In this document: positions 1 to 12,537 of the stretch, piece after piece
Position numbering within the stretch: the stretch's first letter is position 1
Layout of the letters: each line of letters begins with the position of its first letter
Origin: Thalassia testudinum
Taxonomy: Eukaryota; Streptophyta; Magnoliopsida; Alismatales; Hydrocharitaceae
Direction: 5' to 3'
DNA length: 64,000 nt
NCBI GenBank assembly: GCA_037157565.1
Contig: JAZHRO010000073.1
Coordinates: 91,862,001-91,926,000 of the forward strand
Notes under the pieces: generated by a model
What the model saw: only the letters and a program-made list of their open reading frames with translations
The model's database searches: none
Told to the model about the DNA's origin: nothing
Translations under genes and position numbers: made by a program

Positions 1-198
1 AACATGCACTGCCGAAACAAGAATTGGGGTGATGAGAAGAGGGAAGGGGATGAGAGAGAGATGACGTCGAATAGGTGCACTTGATAACAAATCAAACGAT
101 CAAGGTTCTAACCTTTAAAAGTGACCTAAGACCTAAAGATCTTAATTACCTACTATCACAACCTACGAAACTGAATACGAGCATTGCGGAAGATCGGG
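1..198 (-). other. interior of element U, left of solo LTR A
   Basis: No ORF of note. The stretch ends with the TSD TCGGG (194-198) that precedes solo LTR A, and the same five bases follow that LTR at 2995-2999, so 1-198 and 2995 onward were once contiguous. I place both in the interior of minus-strand element U because a minus-strand PBS lies downstream at 4183-4200. The assignment to U is inferred from position only. Confidence 0.4.
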
Positions 199-2994
199 TG
201 TCCGTACGCTTTTGTGGGGTTTTAAAAGATAAGACGATGTAGTATAGCCGACAAAGCGTTCAAACAAATAAAGAGTTTTTATTACTCGAAAATCGGAGTA
301 TCCGAAGTCGAACACAGGGAGCAATTGGAATTTACTACTAATCTCAAATGTAATTGAACACTCTAATTTACTCAAAACTTTAGTTCAAATGTATTTAAAA
401 AGTAATTCGGGCAAAAGAGTAAAATTGGACGTCTGATCTAGTTTTTTCCCTTCTTTGATTATTCTTCTTCTTCTGATATGCTTTCTTTCTACTGCAGTCT
501 TCACTTGGCCTCTTCTTTCTCTGCAGTCTCTCTTCTCTTTTTCCTTCAGCCTTCTTCTTCGTAGGCTCTTCTTCTTCTCTTCTGATCTATAGGTCTTCTT
601 CTTGCCTTGATCTTCTTCCTACCTTTGCTTCTCTCCTCTGCCTTGCCTTCTTTCTTCTTGGCTTCTGCGAAGGCTTCTTCTACCTTGGTTTCTTCTTTCT
701 TCTCCTTCTTTGGTTCTGCAGTCCTTTCTTTCTTCCTTCTCTTTTCTCTTCTTCTTCTCAGCCTTGCTCAGCCTCTTCTTCTACTTCTTCTCCCTCACGG
801 CTAAGTCTTTCTTCCTCAACGTTCAGCCTGCCTACACAGAGAACAAAACCTACCCTTTTCCCTCTACCCGAACGTCTCTCTCTCTCAATAATTCACTCAA
901 GGATGCTCTCCCAGAGCCACACGGGTAATCGGGTCAGATTTCGCACCCGGGATAAGGCGCACCGGCAGGTGGGGTGATGCGCGAGGTGTGCTCAGGTTAG
1001 GGTCTCGGGTCGGATCCCGCCAAATCCGCGAGGTGAAACTGCGGACGAGGCATGCGCTAGGTCAGGTGAGGGACCTCACCCCTGTGCGTTCGGAGGCAAC
1101 AAAACAATATCATAAATTCAACTTATAGCATACCCGTGCTTCACGTTTCAACGATGTGGGACTATCCAGCATGCCCCAATCTCGCGCGCGCCCGCAGATC
1201 CTTCGTGCGATTGCCACAGCTACAGACTTCGCAACGCTCCTTGCTGAGCCAGACCTCTTCGCACTGCTCGCGCGAGTCTGCTGCGCCTGAAGCCTGGAAG
1301 ACCTGATGCCTGGAGCTACTGCGAAGCTGCTTCAACCTTCATCAATGGCGGCAGGAGCTTTGATACTGTTAAACACAAAATGAGCCTCTCGGCTCAATCA
1401 GACCAGTTGGGGACCTTCGCCGTGGCACGGCGAAGGTGGTGAGCCATGCAGCAGGCCGTGGGATGGCCTAGGCGTGCGTGCCTAGGTCACCCTGTGGTCG
1501 GAAGTGTGGGGTTGTTGGGGGGACTGTGGTGGAGGTGTGGAGTGGCAGTGGAGGGGTGGAGATTGTTCCTTGTGGTGAGGCAGAGCTTATGAGTCGGTTG
1601 GCGAGCTGTGTGGAGGGGGGGAATGGTGGGAGCGGCTCGCCGGAGGTCGGTCGGAGGCGAGGAAGATGGAGGTGGTCAGCGTCGGTCGAGGAGCAATTAA
1701 ATGAAATAACAGGGGGAAAAGAGAGAGGGGAATACGGGGAGTAGTTCTAACCTAATTGTAGGGACGAAGGGGGACGGAGGGCGGACAGCTGTACCTACTG
1801 TCGCCGGAGAAGACGTTGCCCAGTGGAGGAGGACGGCGGCGACGACGGGGTTGAGGTGGCGTGCGCGGGTATTGCGTGACGCGGAGGAGAATCAGGAAGA
1901 TAACTCTGCCACTGGTTTTGTGGCAGAGTGAGGAGGGAGGGGAGGGGGGCTCGCCAGAGCTCGCTGGGTTCTTGGCTGGAGAAGAAAAGACGAATTGGAG
2001 GTGGACGTCCGGCCAAGTCAAGCTAAAGATGAGCAGCCGGAGGTGTGGGTTCTTTTATAGGCACTGGGCTGTGCTTTCAGAGCGTGGAGGGCATGCCTAT
2101 TGCCTCTGATGGCTCGTCGGAGTAGGAAAGAGGTTAAGATACCCAAATCCCTCATGCGTTCGCACGAGAGATTGGGTTCACACCAAAGATTGTGATTGGC
2201 CGTAGATGGAAGGGAATTCCTCAGAGAATCTCCCTTCCATTTCTGGGAGGGGATCTCTGAGGAATCATAGAGTAGTCCCTCTCTAAACCTCGCCAGAGGT
2301 TGCTTCTGCCCTAATAATGGCGGCAGGACCTGATTGCAAAGGTAGGGAGGAAATTAGGGAGCTCTCTGCAATGATTTCAAAAGATAGGGACCAAATTGTG
2401 ATTTGGGTGTACTAAATTGCAAAGTAGGTCAAGATGACCTCCCCTTAGGTCCAACTTTTTGTACAAACCTAATTTAGACCTAAGGAATCCAATGGTGAAT
2501 TTGGATTTTAGATTTGACCTCGTTTGACTTGATATTTTGCGTAAAAACCTAAATTAGGTTACTTGAAAAGCTAGGACCCTAATCTAGGTCAAACTGGGTT
2601 CCAAAGGCCACATTAAGTGTTCTAAACCCTAAGGATATTTACCATGATTTTAGAGGGTTTACTTGATTTTTATCCTGACCGGAACCTTGTTAATTTAAGC
2701 GGGTCTGTTTTAGGGTTACCAAATGTCATTTAATTCCTAGATTGCACATAAACCCATTTCTGATTGACTCAACCCACTTTTTATCTCATTTAGACCATTT
2801 GACCTATGTTTTGCCTATGAGAAAACCCATTTATGTACTACAATGGTAAAATTGTAGTTTTAACCTTTAATTCATGTTTTCTTCTTAGAGCACTTATTCC
2901 TTCATTTAGGCCTTCTTCTAGGTTATTTAGGAGCTTTTATCTTCTTTATTGGGTCAAAAAGAGCTAGTTATGGCTCATGATGAGGCTCTCATCA
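199..2994 (-). mobile_element. solo LTR A, V family
   Basis: A 2.8-kb LTR without an interior, read on the minus strand. It is bounded by the TSD TCGGG at 194-198 and 2995-2999. In LTR sense it starts with TGATGAGAGCCTCATCA (2978-2994), has a TATAAAAG box at 2052-2059, a purine-rich tract (plus-strand TC-rich, about 430-800), and a 3' part with the 'cgaacacaggg' block near 310. The same order is found in solo LTR B (8230-10913) and in the 3' LTR of V (60960-63564). Short ORFs here come from biased composition. A solo LTR with intact TSD is the product of recombination between the two LTRs of one insertion. Confidence 0.88.
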
Positions 2995-4182
2995 TCGGGC
3001 CAGATTGAAAGGTCGTTTGCCCCAGTCTGAGACACCCGATAGAACGCGGGAACTCGCACCAGCACATAAGCACTACAGGTAGGTAGTTAGACCTCCAAAC
3101 CATAATAGCATCAAGTTACTACCAATTTTAGATTAAGAGGCTTAGGATACAAGTGCTTTGGATTGTGAATGGCATTGTATATGGGTAATGCCCAACTGCA
3201 TTGATTTATGAGTGTGTAAAGCAGGCATGCAATGGGGAAATCTCCCGAAATTGATGTTTTAGATGGTGAATGGCTTCTAGAATTCCGCTCTTATGTAGTA
3301 TGGATTTTATGATTCCAATGGATTACCAATTCAACCAATCTCTGGGTTTTCAAGAATACCAGTTGTTTTTTCCTAAACAACCCTCCTTCAATTTGATTTA
3401 TTTAATTCATGCTACAATGCAATGGGACCCCTAAATGGACGTTTTTAGGTGCGGATGCACGAGTCACTTTTAATTCACTGTGAAAGGAAGCCATTCAATG
3501 CACTCCGAGTGCTCCCAATCACCAAAAATGGAAATCCACACAAAGCTTAACCACCAAAGTTTGAAAAATGAAAATGAATATTTTGGGGTTGAAATTCGGG
3601 ATCAAATCAAGGGCAAATTTAGGGTCGTGGTGGGTTGGAGTCAAATCAACTCCAAGACTTTCCAACCAAAAAGTGGATTCTAAATGCGAATAAATGAGGC
3701 GAAGAGGTGTAACAACTAATCAATTTTACTTCACCTTAAAGCAAATTTCACGTTGCGAAATATCAAAGAATCAAAATTCTCAGATTTTTCGTATGCAGAA
3801 GTGTGGGAAATCAAGGGTGGTGGGATTGATAAAAAGAATCAAACAATAAATTTTAATCCACTCGCCCCAGAAATCCCAAGAAGAATTTTTTTTTGAGTTT
3901 TTGATTTTTGAATTTTTTTTCTTTTTATCTTTAATGTGACAAGAGCACCTAAATTGCTAAGGACACCTACCTCCTCAGCAACGTATGCGAAGGTCCAAGC
4001 GGTGCCGACAACTTCACGCTCTCACTCCCATCTTGGACTTGCCCACGTCTCTGACCTCCTCTACATGTCTCCACCTCGCAACCGGTTCACCTTCACAAAA
4101 ACAAACAAAAACACACATGAAGAGATGAGTGGGAGAAGAGATAATCAGAGGAAGAGAATAAAAACTGACTCCAAAAGGTGCC
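2995..4182 (-). other. non-coding leader/interior of element U
   Basis: Lies just downstream (minus strand) of the U PBS, so it should be the 5' leader of U. I see no gag-like ORF on either strand. It includes T-rich tracts near 3885-3930. The source of the left part (3000-3700) is unclear and could be unrelated target DNA. Confidence 0.35.
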
Positions 4183-4200
4183 TCCCCGGCAATGGCGCCA
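4183..4200 (-). other. PBS of U, tRNA-Asp type
   Basis: On the minus strand this reads TGGCGCCATTGCCGGGGA, close to the 3' end of plant tRNA-Asp, the primer reported for Athila-type elements. It is separated by nine bases from an LTR end reading ...TTCTAACA (minus strand). Confidence 0.82.
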
Positions 4201-4736
4201 GAAAACTCATGTTAGAATGTGGGTAGGGTTATTTCATATGGTGATATTAGTGTCGTAAAGTATATAGTAGACGTGATTACCTATAGGCGAATCTACACAG
4301 TTTATCAATATTTATTAACCTGGACTAAATCAAATTTTAACTTGTCAGTTTTAGGCCCAAGGTCGAACTCATGGAGGCGGGTTTGGAGTTAATCAGTTTC
4401 TACGCACTTCCTAAAATTGCATCAATTTCTTTCGCTTATTGTATTTTTGGTGTTTTCTTGAATTTAGATTTTTTTGGATATTCATGTCATTGAGCTACAC
4501 CCTCAATGAATGGTTCTTAGCTACACGTCAAAATTGGTCCTTGGCTACATGCCAAAAATCAAGTACAAAATGGATCTCGCTACCTGCGAGATCGTGTACC
4601 TGTAGACAATAGTTATCTTTTCTATTTTAGATTTTTTTGGTCTTTTCCATATCAACAAAATAGAAGACATGGAAAAGAAATGCGAAAAGATAATACGAAA
4701 TGGAAAGGAATGGAAATACTTAGCTTATTTATAGAT

Positions 4737-5300
4737 ATGTATATATATATATGTGATATAGGTATATGGTATAGGTATATATATAACTATGTAATAAATA
4801 ATAAGGTGGTATATTGAATCAAATATTCAATGGAATGTAGCACCATGCAAGGTTAACCGTCATCTAAAAAGATGTGATTAATCCAGCTATGTGCCTCATG
4901 CAGGTGTGGAGTAGACATGTGGGAGTGTGTGTGGAACACTTCGATGTGCTCGAATATCGGGAATATATCCACAACTGGTGAGAATATATCCACGATGTAA
5001 TGCATGGAAATGGGATGAGTGTGCGGGATTGTGAGTGGGAAATATATACGTGAATATGTGCAAGCGAGTGTGTGTGAATATATATATGTATATATGTATG
5101 TGGGTGTGTGTATATATATATATGTTTGATATGTATATATATATAAGTATATATAGATATATCTTCATGTAACTATATGTAGATATATAAGCATATATAT
5201 GTGAATGTACGGGTGTGTATGTGTGTGTGTGTTACTGTGTGTGCGTATATATTATATAGATATGTGGATATGTATGTGTGTGATGTGTGTGATGTATGTT
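4737..5300. repeat. AT/TG microsatellite tract
   Basis: Long runs of TA, TATG and TG dinucleotides (for example 4740-4755, 5078-5170, 5214-5300) inside the U LTR. Apparent ORFs rich in Tyr/Ile/His or Cys/Val are translations of these runs, not genes. Confidence 0.85.
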
Positions 5301-5545
5301 TGTGTGTGCATGGGAATAAGTGAGAGCAGGAGTGGTGTGAATGTGTATGTATGTATGTATGCATGGGTGAGAGTGAGAAGGGGCTAGAAAGTAGAGAGGC
5401 AATCGGGTGCGGATAGTAGTGGAAGGAGAGAGAGGGCATGGACAATCGGCTAGTAGAGAAGCCTACCGGTTGCTACTCGTGGGAGTGTTTTTGAGAGAGA
5501 GGTGTGAAAAGTGATCTGAGGGAAAAAATAACTGGTTGACTCATG

Positions 5546-5582
5546 ATTTCACTGGCTAAGTTTCTCACTTAGCCAGTGAAAT
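5546..5582. repeat. perfect 15-bp inverted repeat in U LTR
   Basis: Arms ATTTCACTGGCTAAG (5546-5560) and CTTAGCCAGTGAAAT (5568-5582) are perfectly complementary around a 7-base loop. It lies in the U3 part of the LTR. No function is recognised. Confidence 0.85.
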
Positions 5583-5781
5583 GGGGAGAGAAGGCATATC
5601 GGGTGTGTGGTCGTGACTGGTTGGGGGCGTGTGGGTTGACGCAAGGGTGGCTCACAAAGATAATGAACCGGCTTGGAGTGCGATGAGGTGGGTCTGGGAT
5701 ACTAATAAGTATGAAACAATCCTGTGACAAGAGTGGAAAATGAACCATGATTGGTATGCTACAGTGTGCTACAGTGCTATG

Positions 5782-7356
5782 TGATTGTACAGCAATCATG
5801 CAACCTAAATCTTAAATTAAGCTAGATTCTAGCATAACTTAGGAATAATGCATTCATAGCCACCGTAATTTGCACAATAGCTAATTTGTTAGTCATATAG
5901 ATAATATTGTCATTTTATGTACCTATGAGAGATGATTTTTATCGCAGATGATCTGAAGCTGCGAATATCAAATCAGACCGAACAAATCTGATCAGAACGA
6001 TGTTGAGAGTCCAACGCTTTTGAAATCGTCTTGATCAGACAACCAGGGCATCTTGTGTAGTCCATAAAAGAATGGAGATCATAAAACCAAAGGACAAAGA
6101 TTTGAGCCTCAGATGAAGAATCCAATCGCACCGATGAATCCAGATCGACGATCGCAGTCCAATGGCACAAAAATCAGCTCAATCAGAGATCCACATCACC
6201 AGATACAAGGAAAAGAAGATGGACGGCCATGATTGCGCCATGTGGCACCATCATAGTTGCCCCCTCATCATTGTCCATCAAAGAAGGCCACCCTCGCATG
6301 CTGTGGGCCGTTGGATCTTCATCCAACAACCACAATCGTGCCACGTCGCCCGTCTAGCCAGATAAGGATAAATAGACACAAACAAGAAACTATAACAGAA
6401 CTCTTGCATAGTGCGTTGGCTCACGCGCTTGCATGGAAGCACGGGACGCGCATTCGAGTGGCACTGTACAAAATTGAAGGAGCGCTCACGAGGGTGCAAT
6501 TATGTTGTTGGATGGCTATCGAAGGGTGAAGGTGCGACCACGTGGTGCAATCAGAGCGCATCGCGACCGGATGCGTGAACCCACATGATTTTTGAAACGT
6601 GAAAGCGAGCACGCATGTGCAGGTGCACGTGAGATGAGAGGAACTGTTGGGCACGTGGGCGGAGGAAGCAGGAGCATCCGATGGAAATCCAAGGGACGTG
6701 GGCACGCCACGTGTCAACTAGAGATTGAATCCGTGCGATGAAGGTGAGTTTGAAGGTGTTTTGAGGCCAGATCTGATCCATTGATCTCCCGATCAATGGA
6801 TCTAATCAAATAAGGGTTGTTGCATGAGATAAAAAGGTTAAATACCCACTTTTCTCTCATTAAAACTATAAAAGAAGGCTTAGGGCCCCCCACTTGAAGC
6901 ATCTCTCTTCCATCAACTCTAGATATCTTCCACCTTCTCTACAACTCTCCATCCCTCTGCAACTCTACTCCATCCTTTATCCCGGCACTCTGGATCTGAG
7001 GTGCTGCTGCATCTCACACAAGCATCCAACAAGCGGCGTCGTCTCTCTGCCACTTTCTATTTCTCTCTCTCTATCTAGCTATATATTTGTTTCTATTAGC
7101 ATTCTCTATTGTGAAAACTTTATTTTAATTGCGATAAAATTATGATCTTTTGAATGCATATATCTGACTCCTATACATATATACATATATAAATATTTGT
7201 TTAGAACAAGCTCTATTGAAATGTTTATGCATAATTTGCGATTGCCTCCCTGTGAACGACCCGGTACTCATCGGTTTTATAAATTTATTTGTCAATGTGT
7301 TTTCACGTTATACTACAACTGAATTAACTTTTAAAATGTGAATTACACTCCAAACA
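5782..7356 (+). mobile_element. 5' LTR of W (Athila lineage)
   Basis: A 1575-bp LTR that starts with TGATTGTACAGCAATCA (5782-5798) and ends ..CTCCAAACA two bases before the spacer and PBS. TATAAAAG is at 6867-6874. The 'ctccctgtgaacgaccc' block near 7246-7262 is the usual 3' LTR-end region. The matching 3' LTR of W is not in the window: pol is broken at 26096 and the rest appears deleted. The start follows the terminal palindrome shared with Y; no TSD can be tested. Confidence 0.75.
6867..6874 (+). promoter_or_regulatory. TATA box of W LTR
   Basis: TATAAAAG at the middle-to-3' part of the LTR, followed within about 30 bases by C-rich 'gggcccccc', a position suitable for the start of the R region. 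Confidence 0.6.
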
Positions 7357-7359
7357 AGT

Positions 7360-7377
7360 TGGAACCATTGCCGGGGA
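7360..7377 (+). other. PBS of W, degenerate tRNA-Asp type
   Basis: Reads TGGAACCATTGCCGGGGA, two bases changed from the intact form TGGCGCCATTGCCGGGGA seen in U. It lies three bases after the LTR end. Confidence 0.8.
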
Positions 7378-8229
7378 GGCAACAGAAATTTTTTAAGCTT
7401 TCTTGGTGCAAATTTGAGATTTCTAACTTGCTATTTCCGTTGAATTTGAGTGTGCAGGAAAGTAAGGAAATCAAAACAAAACACAATAACGGGAATTGCA
7501 GGTTCGAATCTCAGGTAAGTACCCGTAGTTTTGATTAGTTAGTTCTAGGATTTGCTTGAACCCTAGGATTAGTTAGAATTTGTTTGCTTATAAAAAAAAA
7601 TCTCTCTTAATTTTTGGGCTAAAATAAAGTTTTCTCTTAAAAATTCAATTCCCAAAGATTCGTACATCCAAAAATTCTCAAATCTTTATTGGATGTGGAT
7701 TTCAAAATTAGAAACAACATATCCAAATTTCGCATAAATCAGAGTTATAGAAAAATTTTAAAAAATAGTGTACTGACTTGTTATCAATTCAGTTATTGTT
7801 TTTGATTTTTTTGAGTTCAAAATATCAAAGGAATTTTTATACAGCTATGTTTGACTTGAAATTTATAGCACTGAATTTCTAAGATTACCAAGAATTTAGG
7901 AAAAAATCTGAAAACTTATTTCTTACATGTTTGTTTGCACTAATTATCCAATGGCCAATTGGGTGTGAAAACATACTGTAAAACCCCTAGTACACTTTAA
8001 ATTAGGAAAAAATAGAAAGCGTGCATTAAACATTCTTGAAAAATATTTTCTGAGTGCCTAGTTAGTGGCATAAGAAGCTAATTGATTGCATTGCTTGGGT
8101 CGCACCACTCATTTGATTTTGAACTTAAAACAATCATTTAGAATTATCTGTTCTTAAGGTTCCACATTAAGGATAGAGCACACCTGCATTTTCGTATTTA
8201 AAGGAAATCTATCAAATAAATTGGGATTT
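7378..8229 (+). other. W 5' leader, first part
   Basis: AT-rich untranslated leader without a long ORF. A pyrimidine-rich stretch ends in 'tgtgcaggaa' at 7451-7460, 74 bases after the PBS. An equivalent motif sits 71 bases after the Y PBS and could be a splice acceptor. The last five bases, GATTT (8225-8229), are the left TSD of solo LTR B. Confidence 0.6.
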
Positions 8230-10913
8230 TGTTTCAGTGAGGTGAGATCAATGTTAAAATCAATGCGTCACAGTATAGTTGAAATTGCTTGAAAGCAAAT
8301 AAATTTTATTACTAGAAATTGTAAATCCAAGGTCGAACACAGGAAGCAAATTGGGGTCTACAAATCATGAACACAACTTTAAGATTGAATATAATATGCA
8401 ATGAAAATCAAAGTATAGTGCAAAAACACAATGTTAATGTATATGGGAGAAGCACAAAAAATATGGACGTATGATTTTGAAAATAAAACGTCTTAAATAT
8501 GAAGTTATTATAGTGCTTCAATTGCTTTTCTGTCTGTCTTTGATCTCTATCTCTGATGGCTTTCTTCGTTCTTCTTTCTTCTCTGATTTTTTCTTTCCTT
8601 CTCTTCTGCCTTCAGCTTCTTTCTTTCTTTAGCTGCTCTGGCCCTTGTCTTCTTCTTCTTCTTCTTTCTTCTTTCCTTCTCTTATGCCTTCAACTTTTCT
8701 TCAGCTTTCTCCTCTTCAGCCTTGCCTTCTCCTTCCATAGCTTCTCTGGCTGCCACCCTCTCCTTCCTTGGCTTCTTCTTCTTCTTCTTCCTATGAGAGC
8801 AAAACCTACCCCTACCCTCCCCTGTGATGTCTCTTCTTCTTTCTCTCTTAGGCTCGCTCTCCCATAGCCTTCTCGGGTTATCGAGTCGGGTATGCACACC
8901 CGGAACCAGGCCCACCGACGTGCGTGGTGGGCGAGGAGTGCAGGCTAGTCAGGTATACGGGTTAGGGCCAGGTCCGCGAGCAGTGGGTTCATGGATGAGG
9001 CAATGAGGGCGAGTGGGACCTCACCCCGTCGTCAGGAGGAGATAAGCCCTTGTCACTTTTGTACTTTATGTCACTGCGTCCACTCCACTTCCGAGGTGGG
9101 ACTATGTTGTCCCACCTTCACGAGTGCCTGGGGATGTTCTCTAATTGTAGCTTCTACGTGGGCATCGACGCCAATTGCTGGGCTGAGGATGTGTGCGAAA
9201 GGAATCCGCCCGACCTAGGGCTTCGAGCCTAGAGCGAGGAGTCCTGGATGAAGCTCTCAATCAAGCTTCTTGCTTTGTCAATGGTGGCAAATACCTCCAA
9301 CCCTGTCAACAAGAAAATGGCCTTGCAACCTCATTAGAAAATGCAGGGAGCTTCACCTGGACACGGTGAAGGTGGTGAGGTGGTCGGCGTGGCGTGGGGT
9401 GGCTGGAGCGTGCGTGCGAAAGTGGGTGTGTTCGGGGGAAGTTCTGGGGGCTTAGCACGGTGGATGGAGTGAGGGGTTAGGGTCAGTGAGGTGTGGCGGT
9501 GCTCGTGAGGTAGTTGGTGAGGCAGTTGGAGGTGTGGAGCGGCAGGAACACCTCACCGAAGGTTTGGCCAGAAGTGGAGAAGGTGGTGGTGGTTGCGAGC
9601 GTCGAGGTGTGTTTGCAAGAATAAAAGATAGGAAAATGATGAGAAGGGAGAGAGGAGTTAGCTGAGTGTGGATAGATGAAGGGGGAGGTAGAGGAGGTGG
9701 CCGGCTCGTACTGCCGTCACCGGAGACGAAATACCCAGGGGGAGGAGGATGGCGACGATGAGGTGTTTGCTGGGACGTCGGCTGGTGAGGCACGACACGG
9801 ATGAAGAGGATAAATGGAACCCTGCCACTGGTATTGTGGCAGAGCAACGAGAGAGAGAGATAAGGGTCGCTGGAGCTTGCTGGGTTGTTGACCAAAGGGG
9901 GAAGAGAGGAATTAGGGGGTATCTCAGGCCAAATTCAAGCTTAGAGGTTGCAGGTTGATCTGGGCATGTTTTTATAGGCCCTGGCAGAAGGTCTTGTGCT
10001 TAGAATCCAAGCTTCCAAGAACGGCAACCTTGCCGGAGTTGGAAGGTCGAAGGTGACCCAAATCTTTAATTCATTTGCAAGAGAGATTGGGTGCCAAATC
10101 AAGCCTCTGGCTATGTTCAAACTGGAGGAGATTTCTTAGAGAATCTCCCTTTCAAATTTGAAAGGGATTCTCTGAGGAATCAGGGAGATCATTCCCTCGA
10201 TACCTTGCTGGAGTAGGATTCCCTCCGCTATAATGGTGGAGGGACCTAATTGCAAAGAATGACGAGGAAGTTAGGGGGGTTTCTGGAGAGGTTTTCAAAG
10301 GTTAGGGTTAGAAATGTAATTAGGCAAGACCTGTTTGTAAAGTAGGTCAACATGAATTCCCCTTAGATCCAAATTTTGGTACAAACTTAATTTGAACCTA
10401 AGAAATCCAATGGTGAAGTTGGATTTTAGGTTTGATCATGTTTGACTGGGCAATTTGCATGAAAACTCAATTTAAGGCAAGCATTTGACTAAGACCCCAA
10501 TTTAGGTCAATATAGGTTCTAAGGGCCAAATTGAAGGTTCTAAACCCTAGAGGATATTTTTCCATGATTTTTAGAGGGTTTAAGTGAATTTTATCTTGAC
10601 CAAAACCTTGTTAAATTAAGTGAGTCTGTTTTAGGGTTACAAGAAGTCAATTGATTCGCAAATTCACATGAACCCATTTCTATTTGAACCAACCCACTTT
10701 TTATCTTGTTAAGACCATTTGACTTGTGTTTAGCCCATGAAAAATCCCGTTGTTGCACTACAATGGTAAAATTATAGTTTTACCCATTATTTCTTGCTTT
10801 TCTCTCAAAATGGTTATTCATTGAGTTAGAGCCTCCAGTTGGTTATGTGGAGCTTTTGTTCTCTTTTCTAGGTCAAAATGAGCTAGTTAAGGCTCATGAT
10901 GGTGTTCCCATCA
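8230..10913 (-). mobile_element. solo LTR B, V family
   Basis: A 2684-bp minus-strand solo LTR in the W leader, with TSD GATTT at 8225-8229 and 10914-10918. In LTR sense it starts TGATGGGAACACCATCA, exactly as the V 3' LTR does, and ends ..CTGAAACA. It has a TATAAAAA box (plus-strand complement at 9969-9976), a purine-rich tract (8530-8800, plus strand TC-rich), and the hairpin with arms AGGTGGGAC/GTCCCACCT (9094-9117). ORFs such as those in 9452-9895 are compositional. Confidence 0.92.
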
Positions 10914-11490
10914 GATTTGTAAAACTCTTGTATGCCTCGTCGAAACCTTGATTGAAAATATTAACTTAAGTAAACCCTAAAACTCATTGACACAAGCATT
11001 CGAATCTTAAAAATCACCTCATCATAAAAGAATTGCTTGTGAACCCTTTGCCTGAGCACTTCACACATCTGAAATCAACTTTAAGGTCAAACACCCCCTA
11101 ACGCCCACCATATTACAAAAGCACATCAAACCCAACCATAAAACTGAGTAGACGTGCCCTAGGTAGGACTAATAGACTTGGAGACTGGAAACTAGATTGG
11201 GCTAAAGTCAAAGCCTTCTCTACTTAGACCCACTGGTGACAAGAAAGGTCGGTGCGGTAACCGTGTTAACCTTCAGTGGCATCCCACTATGCGAGGTGCC
11301 CTAAGGGGTCCCACCCTTCTAACCAGCCAAGTAATTCAAGGGTTAATCTAACCCAGTCGTGTTTTTGGGAGACAAGATCAGGTCTACTTAGGGATAACAC
11401 TATAAGGACTAGTTTGATTGCTTGCATTGAGTGGGTAGGGTTTTCTCTCATCTATCTTCTCCTTCTCATCTATAGATATTCTTCCGGTGC
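10914..11490 (+). other. W 5' leader, second part
   Basis: Resumes the W leader after solo LTR B (right TSD 10914-10918) and runs to the gag start. No convincing ORF. Contains 'ggtcggtgcggtaaccgtg' near 11246, similar in place to the Y leader near 40420. Confidence 0.55.
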
Positions 11491-11645
11491 ATGCAAGGTA
11501 GAAGATCTCAAAATCCTGATTTGCTACCAGCATTAGAAAGAAATCCTAGGAGAAGACCTACTTATCCAAGATCTGAATCTAAACCCTCTGCAATGGCTAG
11601 TCACCATAAGGAAGAAGAGATTGAAGAGGAAAATCTGGATCCTAT
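11491..11645 (+). pseudogene. gag: W gag, N-terminal fragment
   Basis: Starts MQGRRSQNPDLLPALERN and runs on through a basic, Pro/Arg-rich stretch to an acidic EEEIEEENLDP, the usual look of an Athila gag N-terminus. It is cut after 52 codons by Z0/Z1. The last five bases CCTAT (11641-11645) are duplicated at 20670-20674, and the frame continues in the gag part at 20675, so the two pieces were one gene before the insertion. Gag would form the virus-like particle in the cytoplasm; this copy is dead. Confidence 0.75.
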
Positions 11646-12537
11646 TGAAAGAGCGATCTTCGTTTTCGTTGAAAACTTTAACATAAAATGATGTGCCATT
11701 GTATTTAATCGCGTGGTAGAAAATCACTTTTCAAAACATTTAAATTTTCAAAACTAACCACGAAGAGTTAGGTCATCTCCACAAGGAGGAATTAGCCTAA
11801 AAAAAAAAAGAGTAATAATGCATAAAGGAATTTTGAATATTAATAGAGATGCATGCTAACTAGTGCTCTCATTTCCAGCATAAATTTGAAATATAGATAA
11901 TTAATCAAGAAGATGAGGGTGCATATGCAAAATTACCACAATATAATATTCTATATAATGACCTTGGTAATAGAAAACAATGTTAATATTAATCTCCTAA
12001 CTAATGACACTATAATTAATGTATCATTGTCTGTCATTCAGTAGGAGAAATCAATTATATGTAATTTTGAATTAAGCAAGGGTTGTCCATGCAAATTGTG
12101 CACCAATATATTAATTTAGAAAATAAATGAACAGTAACTTGACAATGGCATTTTTTGTAAATTTTAATGGTGAGGAAACAGAGCATTTGCTCTCTCTCCT
12201 CCTCACGAGAGAGAGAGAGCACCGACGGGGCTGTCGCGAGGCTCAGAGGGACGACGAGGACGAAGGCTATCTGATGGAGGCTGCGGCGTCGACGGAGACG
12301 ACCGAAGGCCGCCGGACGGCGGAGTAGATGAGGACCAGAGAGGGCTGTTGCTGTAGCCGCGTGCCTGCTGTGAAGGTGCTGGCAGTTGTGGCGTGTGCCT
12401 GCAGGCGTCGGTGAGAAGTGCTGCTGATGGGCGTGCAGGCGCGGTGGTCAGCAGTTGGGTGCGATGGCAGGCGTGCGGGCGAGGTAGTCTATAGGTGGCG
12501 CCTGTGGGTGCACTTGTAGAGTGGAGGAAGGCGCTGG
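11646..12537 (-). mobile_element. Z0 LTR, 3' half
   Basis: Reverse complement of about the last 900 bp of the Z LTR (compare 19150-20047). Begins at the LTR terminus TGAAAGAGCG. AT-rich to about 12170, then GC-rich. The right border is approximate, set where the match turns to the forward strand. ORFs at 12203-12619 are compositional. Confidence 0.8.

Larger units (their letters stand above)
4210..5781 (-). mobile_element. 5' LTR of element U
   Basis: The minus-strand LTR ends at 4210 next to the PBS. Near this end it has the block 'cctccatgagttcgacc' (about 4361-4377), the usual '..tgtTCGAcc..' region close to the 3' end of Athila-like LTRs. A minus-strand TATAAATA lies near 4727-4740. The LTR start is uncertain: it abuts the W LTR, and the shared palindrome 5782-5798 could belong to either. 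Contents include long AT and TG microsatellites (4737-5300) and a perfect hairpin (5546-5582). The second U LTR is outside the window, or U is only a fragment. Confidence 0.6.

Noticed and set aside
607..928. Leu/Ser/Phe-rich membrane-like peptides (also 8556-8867)
   Set aside because: They come from the TC-rich strand of the V-family LTR purine tract, and the LTR sense is the other strand.
4896..5445. Small Tyr/His/Ser-rich or Cys/Val-rich proteins
   Set aside because: Translations of TA and TG microsatellites.
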